A stretch of 64,000 bases of DNA from Bactericera cockerelli (GCA_024516035.1 CM044962.1:6252608-6316607), one strand, 5' to 3'; positions 35,001 to 45,492 are shown, counted from the first letter of the stretch. Notes: generated by a model from the letters alone, not told the origin. A program made the numbers and translations.

Positions 35001-35145
35001 CTAGCATGTTGATTTTGCGCCTGAGACCTTTTAATGTGTTCTCATTTGCCTGAGTCATGCTTTGAGCGAAGTCATTTGCTTCTTGCAGTACTTTAAAGAG
35101 GGAATCTCTTTTGGCAATAAGAACTGTGAGCTTGCCTTCAGCCAT
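31993..35145 (-). CDS. BEL gag-pol, part 1: Gag, protease, reverse transcriptase
   Basis: 1050 codons. Gag (DUF1759-like, about 130-290: LPSFNGESFADWVIFYESF), Cys-rich zinc knuckles (about 345-410), aspartic protease (FILDSGSQSNL, about 505), reverse transcriptase (IADIRKMFLQIKL; catalytic YMDD in DLYMDDLVTS, about 900). It ends early at a frame change near 32010 beside a CCTCCCC run, so RNase H is in another frame. This could be a sequencing homopolymer error or genuine decay. Confidence 0.92.
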   Translation of the reverse strand: MAEGKLTVLIAKRDSLFKVLQEANDFAQSMTQANENTLKGLRRKINMLDSVYTSFCQVVDDINMLQIEIKPDSKPNYQMLESFTTIYGYVKDKFDEVNGKLKKSDSSQANISTVNASSEVKVKLPALELPSFNGESFADWVIFYESFKSMIHVRTDLSNAQKVQYLISRLSGRALSSCAGIPATPENYNIIFDNLVKKYNDKRCLSSSYLDSIINFKPLKIESGNSLSMFTDKFCATVLALKALKIENLDDYIFVHLACNKLCPETVKTFEMSLKKDELPTFHKLLSFLQEHAKILNRVSPSTSSSNSSSINSSGGLGTSGVKSGFPPVKSKGPHTFVVNSTSSASCEICHNDHPIFKCSKFLKLSPQDRFCKIKQYSLCVNCLSGAHKVNECKNNSTCFNCKIKHNTLLCFKDHKSDCTKSGPRELKAKASENSRSSQHLGNVDVENHNSPPSSSVDNTPYVNALCSDNNQIPIGNGGTILLSTVQVRIPDRHGVYHSFRFILDSGSQSNLILESARKKLGLPLNKDATKTIKGLGMGSNPVHGQVNFTFASRLDNRVKYSIHALVVDKIVDRLPSQPVDMSNLHYLEQLPLADDFMKPDVVSGILGAQIFPSLILGHRVTSPSNSVVALNTVLGYVVMGQVPVNSIDIEDNTSNSFCAFQEPHVDSLIKRFWELENVSAPVMLNSDDKKCEELYTSSVYRNDNGSYTVSLPFKSSPAELGDSYHLARNRFFSQERKLESHAELRSAYNDVIKEHLDEGYLCVAPDQSDRSGFFIPHHMVRPDKASSKFRCVYDASMQSSSTKSLNDLLYAGPKLYTDLFVVLLNFRLFPIVMIADIRKMFLQIKLNPDDWKYQKILWRFHPHDELLTYMMTTVTFGLTCSPFLALRTVRQLAEDEAHNFPFAARRVQTDLYMDDLVTSLQNSRQACDLFEQMVGLFKAGGFTLTKWASNSEEVLQKVPVADRLSEIIQWDGDSSVKILGLQWSSDQDIFYFKINIDKKPCTKRNMLSLVSRLFDPLGLLAPVILWAKQLIQQLWCLDLSWDETPPLTS

Positions 35146-35467
35146 TTTAATAAAATGTGCTCAAGACAAAGAGAAACAAGGCACTATGAAAACGTGGTCA
35201 AAGGCTTCCGCTCAAAAAGCAGTGGTAATTTGTTCAATTTTACGCTAAATGAAGCGAAAGGCACTTTAATTATACTATTTTAATAATTAATAAGCAGATA
35301 AAGCTGTCACTTGAAGCATGGAAGATGCACTATGAAGCCTAATCTCCCCTACAAGCTACCTAGCCTAGCTGAATGGTTGAAGGTGCAAGCCCTCACGACA
35401 ATGCAAATAACTATAGGTATAGTTTTACTACTACGAAAAAAGAAAAGATCCACGGTTTGAAGGACCA

Positions 35468-35962
35468 TGAATTAATGTAGTAACTGGGGCTTTGAAGCCG
35501 AAAGACCTAAGTTTCCCAGTTACTGGGGTTTGACGAAGAAAAGGCCGCTGGTTCAATAACGCTACTACAAAGGGGTGTATTATAAGGTACTAAAGAGTAT
35601 TAAATTTACACGGAAAGATAAAAGGAAGAAATAATCTACTACTACGAAATGAGATTGGATGGTCTTACCTTGAGTACTTGTACCAAGTACTTACGTACGC
35701 CTTTAGAAGTGGATCAAAGGGGGTAGATTGAGGAAGAAGCGAAGACGTACCCTGCCTGACCACTGTTTGTAACAATCTGAACGAGGCATCGTCGTTCCCA
35801 ATCTATCGTACCGAATTTCTGTGGCTTTCTTTGTAAGAACATATGATATGCCTATCATCTGATATCGAAGTGTTATCTCTAACAGTTAGGGGCGTAGAGA
35901 TCGATTGATATGCGCGGGGAAAGTTTGGAGGCAATTCAAACTGGAGTCACATGGCGTGAACA
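35468..35962 (-). repeat. BEL 5' LTR
   Basis: 495 bp, same ends as the 3' LTR. Promoter for the element by position. The 322-bp leader to Gag follows at 35146-35467. Confidence 0.93.
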
Positions 35963-36229
35963 GCCACAGTGTTCCGGATCTCGTTCGGAGACGGTTCCGA
36001 GAACAATTACTCGGGACGAGCTTGGATCTTGTCCCGAATTAGCTCGGGCATAGATCCGGGATAGGTTCCGAGTAAGTTGGTTAAACATTCTCTGGGAGAG
36101 TTTCAATCCATTCCCGCAGTACTCCCAGAGAAAGATGTTTCCGAGCACGCTGTTTTTACTCTCTCGTATCAATCTCCGAGACTACTATATCGGAGTTAGT
36201 AGATCAGAGACACCTTTTTGTTTAAGGGG

Positions 36230-36779
36230 AATGCTTTTGAGGTGATGATTATGAATTTGACATTGATTTTTAGCTAACTGTTGCTGTTGAGTCACCAGTG
36301 GCGGTGATAAGGAAAGTCGTGTGGTGTCCCACCAGATTTTTACAATAAGTTTATTTGTCTATTTTGATTACATTATTTCAGCTATTGTTGTATTTCAGAA
36401 TTTAAAAATACATTAAAAAAAGATCTGATGGCTTCATCATCCTCTTCAGTACCTGTTTTCATTAATTTTAATTTTACAATAGGTAATCGTTTTAGTTATT
36501 GTTGTGTTTTAGAATTTAAAAATAAAATTTTTACGGACTAGAGATATGTGGTGAAACTCTTTTTTGAAATATAATTATAGTACTTAGATATTTATTCCTT
36601 TTCATAAAAAAATCAAAATACCTACAGTTAAAAAAAAAATTGATAGCTTCAATCCCAAATCACCTCGAATGTGGTGAAGTTGACCTTGGAATAAAATGGA
36701 AATATTTGGAAATATCGAACCTGGATTTTTTTCCAAAAGAAAAAAAAAAACCATTAGGTATCTATGAAGACATGTATGA
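36230..36779. other. Intergenic; one dispersed repeat
   Basis: 36660-36760 repeats 8165-8265. Nothing else recognised. Confidence 0.45.
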
Positions 36780-36935
36780 AATATGGGTGTGCGTTCGTTC
36801 AACACAAGTTCATACAGCATAATAATCGAAATCGATTATGTTGTGCGACCGTTATGCTGGGTGAATTTGTGTTGAAAGAACATTATGTCCTGCGAAATTG
36901 TGTTGTACGAGCGTTTGAAATGGTTAAAATCCATA
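36780..36935. repeat. Repeat Q: iterated TTGTGTTGTACGA motifs
   Basis: Contains GTTGTGCGACCGTTATGC, TTGTGTTGAAAGAAC and GTGTTGTACGAGCG in series around AATCGAAATCGATTAT. A second copy lies at 44940-45125. Confidence 0.45.
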
Positions 36936-37199
36936 AAATCTTTCCATTTCCCCACCCAGAGCTCAAAAGTTTCCCTTCAGAAGAGAATAGAGAAATTTTA
37001 TTTATGAAATAGGGAATTTTGCAGGGTGGAATAATGGAATAACCTTAACTCAATTTTTATTTTTTACATTTCTAGTTTTCTTTTCTTGTAGTTAAGAGTA
37101 GTGTATTATTAAAATACAGTGAACTAACAATCAAAGGATTGGAAATTTATTTAAAAAAAATAATATCAATGTAATAAGAAAAGTTTTATTTGAACGACA

Positions 37200-37505
37200 A
37201 CAAGCATCGACAGCTGTACTCACATTACTGAAGTGACTGAAGTCCACAAGGTTGAACTATGGAAACTAGAGTGTCACCAGCCTTTGATTGAATCTATTGT
37301 AATCTATTGAAATGGGGATATGAAGAGAATAATGACTGCCACTGTGGACAGGTGCAGACAAATGAATATCTCCTTGTCTGTAATCAATTGGATGAACCCT
37401 GTACCCAACAAGATCTAACCCTGGTTACCCTGGTCAATCTAAGATATGAAAGATATGTTGTTCCGGACATGAAAAGTAAAGTAAGTAATGTAATAAGCAT
37501 GAATG
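37200..37505 (+). pseudogene. LINE ORF C-terminal relic
   Basis: Encodes WGYEENNDCHCGQVQTNEYL and a CNQLDEPC stretch, parallel to the Cys-His C terminus of the intact LINE at 8966-11926 but diverged. Confidence 0.6.
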
Positions 37506-37628
37506 GTTTTATGATCATCACTATTGTGAGACAGCAAGCCTGTCTAGTTAAAAGCTTGTTTATCCCATAAAAATTCAGTTCCCTTCTTTGCCACTACCAT
37601 ATCATTGTGCTATTTGTGCCTGTATCAC

Positions 37629-37764
37629 TAAGGGCGAAATTAATAGATGTTTTTGTAATACCTCTGTGGCGCTAAGTCACCGATTGCGTACTGTGTAAGA
37701 TAGGGAAAACCAACACTTACCAACGACTTAAGTTATTGATGTTGTCTATTAATTCCGCCCTAAA
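37629..37764. repeat. MITE M1, complete copy
   Basis: AAGGGCGAAATTAATAGATG to TTAATTCCGCCCTAA. Confidence 0.75.
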
Positions 37765-38676
37765 TCCCAATGAAAAAACAAGGCTTGTGTCATCTGACCC
37801 TCATCTTTTCTGTGGAGAGCCTCCAGATATCTGGGACTTGGGACTTAACACTATTTCCATATTCCCAAATCCACTGCAATGTTGCATTGATTTTTTTCCC
37901 CTCTGAGATTTTCAATTTTGTTTCTTCTTTCATCATCAATAAGGAATTCAAGAATCTGGAATTATAAATCTAAAACCCTTGTAAAAATATCTATTTTTAT
38001 AAACATCAAGTCTATTAATTAATAATGGATTAGTTGACACAACTAGAGGATGGCTGAGGCCAACCCAGGTATCCTGTTTCTGGTGTGTCAGATCATAACA
38101 TGCTGAAGTGTGATATCATCCCCCCACTAACTATCAAAACACCAGCAAAGCTCCATTACCATGAGTCCTAAATTATGTAGACCAAAGCAACAAGTTATTT
38201 CTGTTTTCTGAGCCTATTCCTTTGTCTTCTTGTGTGAAAAATCTTGGAATACTTTTAGATCCAGATCTTCAATGGAACTCTCAGGTTGTTCAAATTGGTA
38301 AGGAAAAGTATCAAAAGTTTCATTCCCTGAAACATTTGCAAAGGTTTTAGCCCTGCAAACAAAACAGCTCCTATGTACTTCTCTTATATTTCCTTTGATT
38401 GAATACTGGAGCTGCTATGTCAAACATCAAAGGGAATTTACTTCAAACATTTCAGAATGCTTGTGTTGTGTTTCAGTCATTTGATCATGTTTCAGCTAAA
38501 TGAAAAAATCTTCAATGGTTACAAATTGATAAGAGATTAGAACATCTGAGATTGGGCTTACTGTGGAGAATTTTGAATGAGGCTTCACCTCCATATCTTC
38601 ACTCATCATTTCATACACTCTTCATTCCACAGTCATAATACTCGCTTCACTTATCTCTCTATTCCACCTCACAATA

Positions 38677-39131
38677 CAGTAGAACCTTCATTATCTGGAT
38701 TAATGTCTACTAGGGGTATGCCCGTATGCTGGATAATCGAGGTCCTATATAAAAGTCTGGATAATTGAGGGGACCCTAAAAAACCAAGTAATAAAGAAGA
38801 ATTTTGATTTTGTGTAAAAGCAGATGTATTTTGATATATTTTATTATAACAAGAAATTTTGTCCCCTCCTAGTTTCTTGTTAATCTTCAATGTCTTTTCA
38901 CACATCAACAGGTCATTGATAGGTTGTCCGGTAGATCTTGCTTGCAAAAACCACTTGAGAACTGCCTGATCCAAGGAATCATAAGAAGATGTCTTCATGC
39001 ATGTACGCTTGGAGCTGTGATTATCAGTAGCAGCGTTGCTATGCACCTATTCAATAACAGCGTGTTTTTTTTTTTAATCTGGATAATCAAGTATCCGCAT
39101 GGTTGAGGATGGGATAATCAAGGTTCTACTG
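38677..39131 (-). mobile_element. pogo/Tigger-type element, deleted
   Basis: Ends CAGTAGAACCTTCATTATC and its inverted partner GATAATCAAGGTTCTACTG. A minus-strand frame encodes a CENP-B-like DNA-binding piece (LKWFLQARSTGQPI, then LMCEKTLKINKKLGGD). A left TA is present; the right is CA, probably mutated. Confidence 0.75.
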
Positions 39132-39448
39132 CACTAACCATATGGGGAATAGTTTTACTGTTAATGCTATAAGATCATGGAATCAATTGCCTGATGAACT
39201 ATGGGGAATCAAGTTTCTCATAGAAACATTTCTTGGAAAATATAAATTAATATTAATTTTTTTTTTAACATGTTGTTTGTATATATTTTTATTTATTTAG
39301 CTTCTTTTTTATATTATTATTGAAATATCTAGATAGGGAACTCCAAATGTTGGGTGGAAGAGATTGGCATAGGCAATAACCCCTCCCTTTAGCTAGGACA
39401 CATGTTTATATATATTTTTCTGTTCTTTTTCCTTTTTATTGTATATTA

Positions 39449-40438
39449 GAGTGGATCAAAAAATCATTTTATTTTATTTAATTAACGCTATACCTCGGAA
39501 AAGTTGTGGCTGTTCGAGATAAGACTTGTGAGCTAAAAAAAAAAAAAATTGGACCACGTCTTCCGGTCGCGCAAAGGCTTTCAAAATGGCGAAAAAAAAA
39601 AAAATTAGAAATTTTTAAAAAAAATGTAAAAAAAATGATAATTGATTTTTTTGGTTTGCTATAGAATATACTAGTTCTAAAAAGACTAGTATAAAGAATT
39701 CAAAAAAACACCAATGAAACCACCTTTACCAGTCGCGCAAAGGCCTTGAAATTTGTGACTTTCACGAAAATTTCAACCAATTGAAAAATATAGGTAAAAT
39801 TTTTATTTATCTGACTCCCCATAGAAATTATTACTTGCATAAAGGTCTGAAGAATCCACAGAGACCAAAAAAAATATAATCGGACCAACCCTTCCGGTTG
39901 TGCAAAGGCCTTGAAAAGTTATCCTCTAAATCTATGTACTTACATTATGTATATCATTCAGACCAGCTTAAAAATTGACCCAGAACTCACGAAGAAGAGT
40001 TATAGGTACGAGTATACGACGAATTCCATCCAGACCCTACCGGTATCTCAGTAGTCAAGACGTTTACTGGTAATCCAGAAGTCGCGGGTTCGAAAGGTGA
40101 CCGGTAAAGGCGGTTCATTGGTTGTTTTTTTTACTCTTTATACTAGTCTGGTCTTTTTATAACTAGTACCTATATGCTATATGCTATAGCAAACCAAAAA
40201 AATTGATTATATTTTTTTTTACATTTTTTTAAATTTTCTTATTTTTTTTTATTATTATTATTATTATTTTTTTTTTTTTTTTTTTTTTTTTGATTTTCGC
40301 CATTTTGAAAGCCTTTGCGCGACCGGAAGACGTGGTCCAAAAAAATTTTTTTTGCTCAAAAGTCTTATCTCGACCAGCCACAACTTTTCCGGGGTATAGC
40401 GTTAATTAAATAAAATAAAATGATTTTTCGACCCACTC
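39449..40438. mobile_element. Long foldback DNA element with TA duplication
   Basis: Ends GAGTGGATCAAAAAATCA and inverted TGATTTTTCGACCCACTC, flanked by TA on both sides. Inverted similarity runs through most of the element (GACCGGAAGACGTGG arms, then AAAGACTAGTATAAAG-type inner arms). A tRNA-like SINE A head lies in the right arm at 40033-40110. No ORF. Confidence 0.75.
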
Positions 40439-40568
40439 TATTGTATACATTATTTTTTTCCTTTCCATTATTTAATTCTTATAATAATTATTTGTACATA
40501 ATTATGTCTATGTATATCCAATAAAGTGTTTAATAATAATAATTATCTATATTTTTGCTTTCAGAGAC

Positions 40569-40810
40569 TTGCCGTGCAAATCTTTAAGTGACTCCCGCTG
40601 CATCTGGACATCTGTCTTTTCTGTTGCCTCCGGCTCTTCTGTTGCCTCCGGCTATCTGGCTCTTCAGCTGCCTGCGGCTTTTCTGCTGCCTGCCTGTATT
40701 ATTATTCATTTATTTATTTACACCCTGATTGTCTATTTAGATTGTCTAGGCAACCATGTTTCATGTCAACCCACTTCTAAACAATGTAAACTTAATTATT
40801 ACAATAAAAG
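40569..40810 (+). repeat. Unassigned repeat-like sequence with GC-rich tandem motif
   Basis: TCTGTTGCCTCCGGCT is repeated about four times in variant form at 40617-40690, then an AT-rich tail with AATAAAAG and an A run. A retroposed fragment is possible. No family recognised. Confidence 0.35.
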
Positions 40811-40963
40811 AAAAAAAAAAAAAAAAAAATTGAAATTCTGATGTTCTCTATTTCCCAGACAAAACAAATAGCCACCACCTATAGCTTGTAAAAATACAGT
40901 TGCATTTTTGTATTCAACGTTTCATAGGTGGAGAAAATAACCTGGTTCCCAATTAATTACAGA

Positions 40964-41026
40964 CTGTAAAATTGACATTATCAGTGACACTTCATTCGTC
41001 TGTCACTGTTAATGTCAATTTTACAG
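40964..41026 (+). other. 62-nt near-perfect hairpin
   Basis: A 26-bp stem with one mismatch (CTGTAAAATTGACATTA arm) and an 11-nt loop. It could be a miRNA-like precursor or a tiny palindromic transposon scar. No expression evidence. Confidence 0.5.
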
Positions 41027-41281
41027 TTACCAGAGCAGCCAGAAAGATAAAATGGCCAAGCAGTGGTTCTTAACATTTTTAGCATCGCGGCACACTTAGC
41101 ATGAATAAACCAAAGATATTGGACTTAGCCGCAGACAAAATTTTGAAGATGTTTATAAAAAGAAAGAGATTTTGTATTGAACCCAACTAATAATGAGGGC
41201 TTTTTTTTTTCTTCAGAAATTTTATAGCACATCAGCATTATAGGATGGGAATCACTGTGCTTACTTTATTAAGTACCTAGT

Positions 41282-41400
41282 CACTGTGGCCGAGTGGAGT
41301 AGGCTAGCAAACAGGGTGACCTCGGTTCGATTATCCGCGTGGATATCCGGGGATATCCGGGGTCCACTCATACCCCATGAGGAATAAGCGACCTCACTAG
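41282..41400 (+). repeat. tRNA-derived SINE family E
   Basis: Head GTCACTGTGGCCGAGTGGAG, GGTTCGATTATCC, short body. Followed by a repeat I copy at 41400-41560. Confidence 0.55.
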
Positions 41401-41560
41401 AGACGAGGTTCTGTTTTAATTTGGGTACTGGACGATTTGGCTTTCGTTTGTCTGTCTGTTAAGCGATAGCACCCGACCGGATTATTCAAAATTGTTATTA
41501 GTATATATACATGTTCATTGGGGTCTTAGAATTTTACCTATTGTTTTTAGGCCAGCTAGG

Positions 41561-41963
41561 AAAGAACACTCGACCGCAGCGCAGGCTCCTACCTAGTAGA
41601 GGCAGACCTCAACTCAACCAGGAAAATCTATCCTGCTTGCTAGAATACCTCTATACTGGGCAAGCTAAAGACGACTCTAGACGGGAACCTCAATTATCCA
41701 TCACTATACCTCCACTCGTCACACCAGAAAGCCTTAAGTCTGGACGGCAGTCCACAACTTCGGCGATGACTTTTTGAAATAGTGTGATCGGTTGAGGGGG
41801 AGGGGGGTCGACAAGAGTCAGATTTTGCCCATCTGTTACCGTTTCGGCTGTAGAAATATTTTACGCCTGAACCTTCGACTCTCACCCGAAATACGGGCAA
41901 ATGTCACTCGAGTTGATATTACTTACTTGTAAATTAGGGACGGGTTCTAAAAAGCTCGAGATA
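41561..41963. other. No gene recognised
   Basis: An open stretch of about 70 codons (41570-41777) is GC-richer than its flanks but matches no family known to me. Confidence 0.35.
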
Positions 41964-41965
41964 TA

Positions 41966-43197
41966 CAGAGTGTCCCACCAAAGTTGGACACCTCAAATTA
42001 CCCGGCCCATGAAAGAGTTTTTGAAAAATAAAAAATTCAAGGGTACATGTTTTAATCATACGGTTTCGGTCATGAATTTTTTTTATACAGGGTGGTTCGA
42101 AAGTGAAAAATTGAGGTGTCAACTTTCAATTTTTAAATGAATCGACCTGAATTTTATTTGATAATTTAACTTCTAAATAATTTCTGAGTACTTTTTTAAA
42201 CTAAAATATTACATACAGGGTAGGTTTTTTGACCATTTTACATCCGAGAAATTTCTAATATTAGAAATCGGAAGTATTGTGTTTAGTTTTTGTAAAAAAA
42301 AAAAAAAAAATTTTGCTCCGATTTCATATTTCGTCATTTTTTTCATATTTCTGGACGTTTCATAACCTCCTGAGCAACTTTGGTTTTGTGTCCGTCTGTC
42401 GATCCGTCGGTCTGTTAAAAATATTCCTTGTAACGCGCAAATCTCAGAAACTACTGAACGGATTTTGATGAAATTTTGCACACATATAGGAGACGTTCTG
42501 TAGATGGTCCCATTTTAAATTCATCAAATTCGTACTAGCGGTTCTGGGTGAAAGAGACCATACGCCTGACCACTAACTTTTTACTTAAACGCTTATATCT
42601 CGTGAACGGTTCACCCGATTTTGATGAAATTTTGTATGTATAGGTATGCATAATTATTATTGTTTTACATAGACTATTTATATTTATTTTTTAATTAATT
42701 ATAATTTAACTCTGATATTTAAGAAAATCCGAAATTTTGGACAAAAAAGTCAAAAAATAAGGACCACAACTTGCCGATACAGCATTTTTTGTGGAATCTA
42801 GAATGTAGAAAAAACGGTATTATACCATTTAACACAAATTTGAAGAAAATCGGTTAAGCGGTTTGGAAATACAAGTGATTTAGTATAAAATCTCAAAATT
42901 GGCACGTGGTCGTGTATACAATGTGAAACAATCACGAGGAAGTATTGTGTCCATAATTGGCGGTGTTTTTTTTTTTAAATCTCGAATAACGATTTTTTTT
43001 AATTTTTTCGATAACAATTAGAATAGAAAGTGTTTGTTTAATGAAAATACGCATTTTCAATGGGCAGCAAAAATTTTCATACAGGGTGTAAAATAACTTT
43101 ACTTGTTTTTTTTTTATTTTTTAAACCGAGTTTATTTTACAAAAACTCTTTCAGGGTCCGAGTAATTTGTGGTGTCCAACTTTGGTGGGACACCCTG
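41966..43197. mobile_element. Second TA-flanked mariner-type element with nested H
   Basis: Ends CAGAGTGTCCCACCAAAG and inverted CTTTGGTGGGACACCCTG, with about 60 bp of inverted repeat reaching GAGTTTTTG. TA lies at 41964-41965 and 43198-43199. Repeat H occupies 42238-42967. No transposase frame remains. Confidence 0.8.
42238..42967 (+). repeat. Repeat H, full copy
   Basis: Hairpin start at CATCCGAGAAATTTC and end GTGTCCATAATTGGCGGTG; collinear with 22853-23580. Confidence 0.65.
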
Positions 43198-43374
43198 TAT
43201 ATACATATATCTATTTATAAAATGTTTGAAGGTAACCTCTGTCATTTTTTTACTTTCCTTATCTTATAATAATAATTTAAATAAATGTGTAATAAAATAA
43301 AAGACCAGAATTATAGGACTTTTTCGTATCCGGTATAATCCTTATATCTTATTTCTGCTTATAATGCTTATATT

Positions 43375-43530
43375 AAAGCAGCTACTCATGTTTCCTCATG
43401 AGGTATGAGAGGACCCCGGACATGCAAGTACAGACCCGAAAAAATCCTGCCCTGCTGGAGATCGAACCCAGGTCACCATGTACGCTGCACGCAAGCCAAG
43501 AGCGGTAACCCACTGGACAACCGTGACCAC
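43375..43530 (-). repeat. tRNA-derived SINE family E
   Basis: Reverse copy, with minus-strand GTCACGGTTGTCCAGTGGG head and GGGTTCGATCTCC. Confidence 0.6.
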
Positions 43531-43849
43531 CCTTATCTTACAGAAAGGACAATTTTTGCATATTTGTAGACTTCTTTTAGGAAGAGGATGTAAAGAAAAG
43601 ACCCAATAAAGGAAAGAAAAGACCCAATTTACCCGTCTTTCAAAAATTATTCCACGAAATCAATTCAAAACCCAAACCACTTTAATATGCTCTAAATTTC
43701 TAATGGGTTATTCAATCATTCTTTCTCCTTATCACTCTCTCTCTTTCGCTCACTTACTCTCTGTCAGGTCGTCTTTTTAATTTTCTCTTCTCTCCTAATT
43801 ATAAAATTTAAAAACTCAAATTTTCTCTCATTCTTTTTCTCAGGGTCGG

Positions 43850-44116
43850 ACTTAAGTCCTGTAACCCCAGCGTCAAGGGTACGTTGAATAAACCAGTTCT
43901 CGTTTTGTCTCTAAAGTTAAGCAACGTGCAGCGAGGTTAGGACATGGGTGAGTGACCATTCAATTTAGAACCCTCCTGATATTGACTATTCCCGACCTCA
44001 CTGAAGCTGGGTGAAGTTAATTTGCATTGTTGGTTTGTGAGTTTCGAGCGAATGGAGGGTGAACCAACGTGTGAAATGACCATGCAGCTGAAAGCCATAT
44101 TATTTTAAAAAAAAAA
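43850..44116 (+). repeat. 5S rRNA-derived SINE
   Basis: 43891-43962 resembles 5S rRNA in order (CCAGTTCTCGTTTTGTC, AAAGTTAAGCAACG, GGACATGGGTGAGTGACC), then a D-like body and an A tail. The 5S intragenic promoter region is the part retained. Confidence 0.6.
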
Positions 44117-44515
44117 AGATCCTGAAATTAAGCAATGAAGTTAAAAAAAAGTTCAAGACTTGGATAAGTCACCATTCGAATTCAAAAATGCTCGTGTTGC
44201 TGACTATTCCCGCCCCACAGTAGTCACCGTGGCCGAGTGAGTTAGCGCGCTAGTCATTGCACGCACGGTGATCTGGGTTCAATACCCATCGGAGCAGGAT
44301 TTTAGCTGCTTTAATGTTAGGAGCGACCAGTGGCAGGATTATAGGCAAAAATAAGATATTGGGTTATTAAAGATATGGAAAAGTCCTATAACTCTGCGCT
44401 ACCCACTAAAATTGTGATTTAATAACATAAAGAAGCACATTATTATTATTCCCGCCTCACCCAGACTGTGTGAGGTTTATTTGAATAGCTGTTTGTGAGT
44501 ACCCCTTTATATCTT
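44117..44515 (+). repeat. 5S-derived SINE split by SINE family E
   Basis: AAATTAAGCAATGAAG and ACTTGGATAAGTCACC are 5S-like. A full E copy (head GTCACCGTGGCCGAGTGAG, ATT tail) occupies 44221-44452; the 5S-SINE body resumes after CCCGCCTCACCC. Confidence 0.55.
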
Positions 44516-44609
44516 TATAAGTGCCGCACGCGACAGAAATGAATAATATTAATTTTATTTATTTTTACTGGGGTTTAATGTCTATAATTTTGGGGTTCCA
44601 TATCTTTAA

Positions 44610-44748
44610 GGTCGTTTCTCACATTAAAAAAGCTACTAATTTTTCCTTATGAGGTATGAGTGGAAAAAATCCTGTCCTGCGGTGATCGAACTCAGGTTAC
44701 CGTATGTGCAAGTCTAGTGCGTTACCCACTCGGCCACGGTGACTAAAG
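44610..44748 (-). repeat. tRNA-derived SINE family E
   Basis: Reverse copy ending in CGGCCACGGTGACTA. Confidence 0.6.
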
Positions 44749-44939
44749 TATCCATTTCGATTTTGTCTTTTAAATTACCCTTAAAATTAGTTAAATAATT
44801 AATAAAATAAACATGTTCCAGGTCTCATTAAGCTTTTGCGATATTTACTTTTAAAGGGTTTTTTAAAATATCGTGGGATATTTTACTAGAGATTTGGGAA
44901 TAATCCCGTATGTCTACTTCCCCTACATCCATAGTCTAT

Positions 44940-45125
44940 ACAATGAAGTTTTTTTCGATTAATCGGTTATGCTGTGCGTTCATTGTGCTGTACGAAATTG
45001 TGCTGTGTAACCGTTGTGTTGAATGTGATTGTGTTGTACGAACACGATTTTTCAAATGTGAATTCGATTATCGATATTTTATGCTGAAAGACCATTGTGC
45101 TGTGCGAACTTGTGTTGAATGACGC
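44940..45125. repeat. Repeat Q, second copy
   Basis: Iterated TTGTGCTGTACGAAA, TTGTGTTGTACGAAC and TTGTGCTGTGCGAAC units around TTCGATTATCGATA. Confidence 0.45.
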
Positions 45126-45432
45126 CGCACCGAAATATGAGAGAATGGCGCCAAATTTTTGAAAATATCCTTATCAAAGTTTCTACAAATATCCGCTAGG
45201 TAGCAGCACTAGTTCTAAGTATAACTAATCAGCTGTCTTGTGTTTACATTTTCTCTTCTCAATTCAAATCAATCGAAATTTTGAAAAATTTCCCGGAATA
45301 TTTGAGAAAATTCCCCCTGTGGAAATTTCAGGGAAGTGAGGGAGGTTCTTGTTTACTTTTTCCTCTTTCCGTCGTGTTTGCGGTAGTCTGCGTGTTTCAG
45401 AGAGGCCGTTTATCGATTTGAATGCGGACAGA

Positions 45433-45492
45433 ATGGAAAACACTTCAAACTCGGCAATGATGAGCAAGTCCGGAGACCCCGACCAAGATGAG
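45433..45492 (+). CDS. GGPS1: GGPPS exon 1
   Basis: 20 codons from ATG ([10 protein letters not shown] onward), donor GAG|GTAAGA, phase 0. The N terminus is not conserved, so the start rests on phase and position. Confidence 0.7.

Larger units (their letters stand above)
28984..35962 (-). mobile_element. BEL/Pao LTR retrotransposon, near-complete
   Basis: 6979 bp, read on the minus strand. LTRs at 35468-35962 (5') and 28984-29478 (3'), both 495 bp and TG...CA bounded. The target duplication GCCAC is perfect (28979-28983 and 35963-35967). A tRNA primer site starting TGGTCCTTC lies next to the 5' LTR at 35459-35467. A purine-rich tract (GGCTGGGGGGA) lies next to the 3' LTR at 29479-29489. Gag and pol are broken by two frame changes. 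Confidence 0.95.
25680..36229. mobile_element. Candidate large TIR element hosting a BEL element
   Basis: The left end CCCCTTAAACAAAAA (25680) recurs inverted at the right end (36215-36229), each followed inward by a GTCTC-containing stretch. Clusters of TCTCCGAG/TCTCGGA motifs lie just inside both ends (25690-26000 and 35970-36180). No transposase ORF is seen, and no target duplication is obvious. Confidence 0.45.
38080..40545 (+). pseudogene. Decayed non-LTR retrotransposon, twice interrupted
   Basis: Reverse-transcriptase C-terminal pieces (VKNLGILLDPDLQWNSQV; LRLGLLWRILNEASPP; IRSWNQLPDELWG) with stops and frameshifts. The 3' UTR has the family P block AGGCAATAACCCC at 39372-39384 and ends AATAAAGTGTTTAATAAT at 40520-40540. 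A pogo-type MITE and a foldback element sit inside it. Confidence 0.7.
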
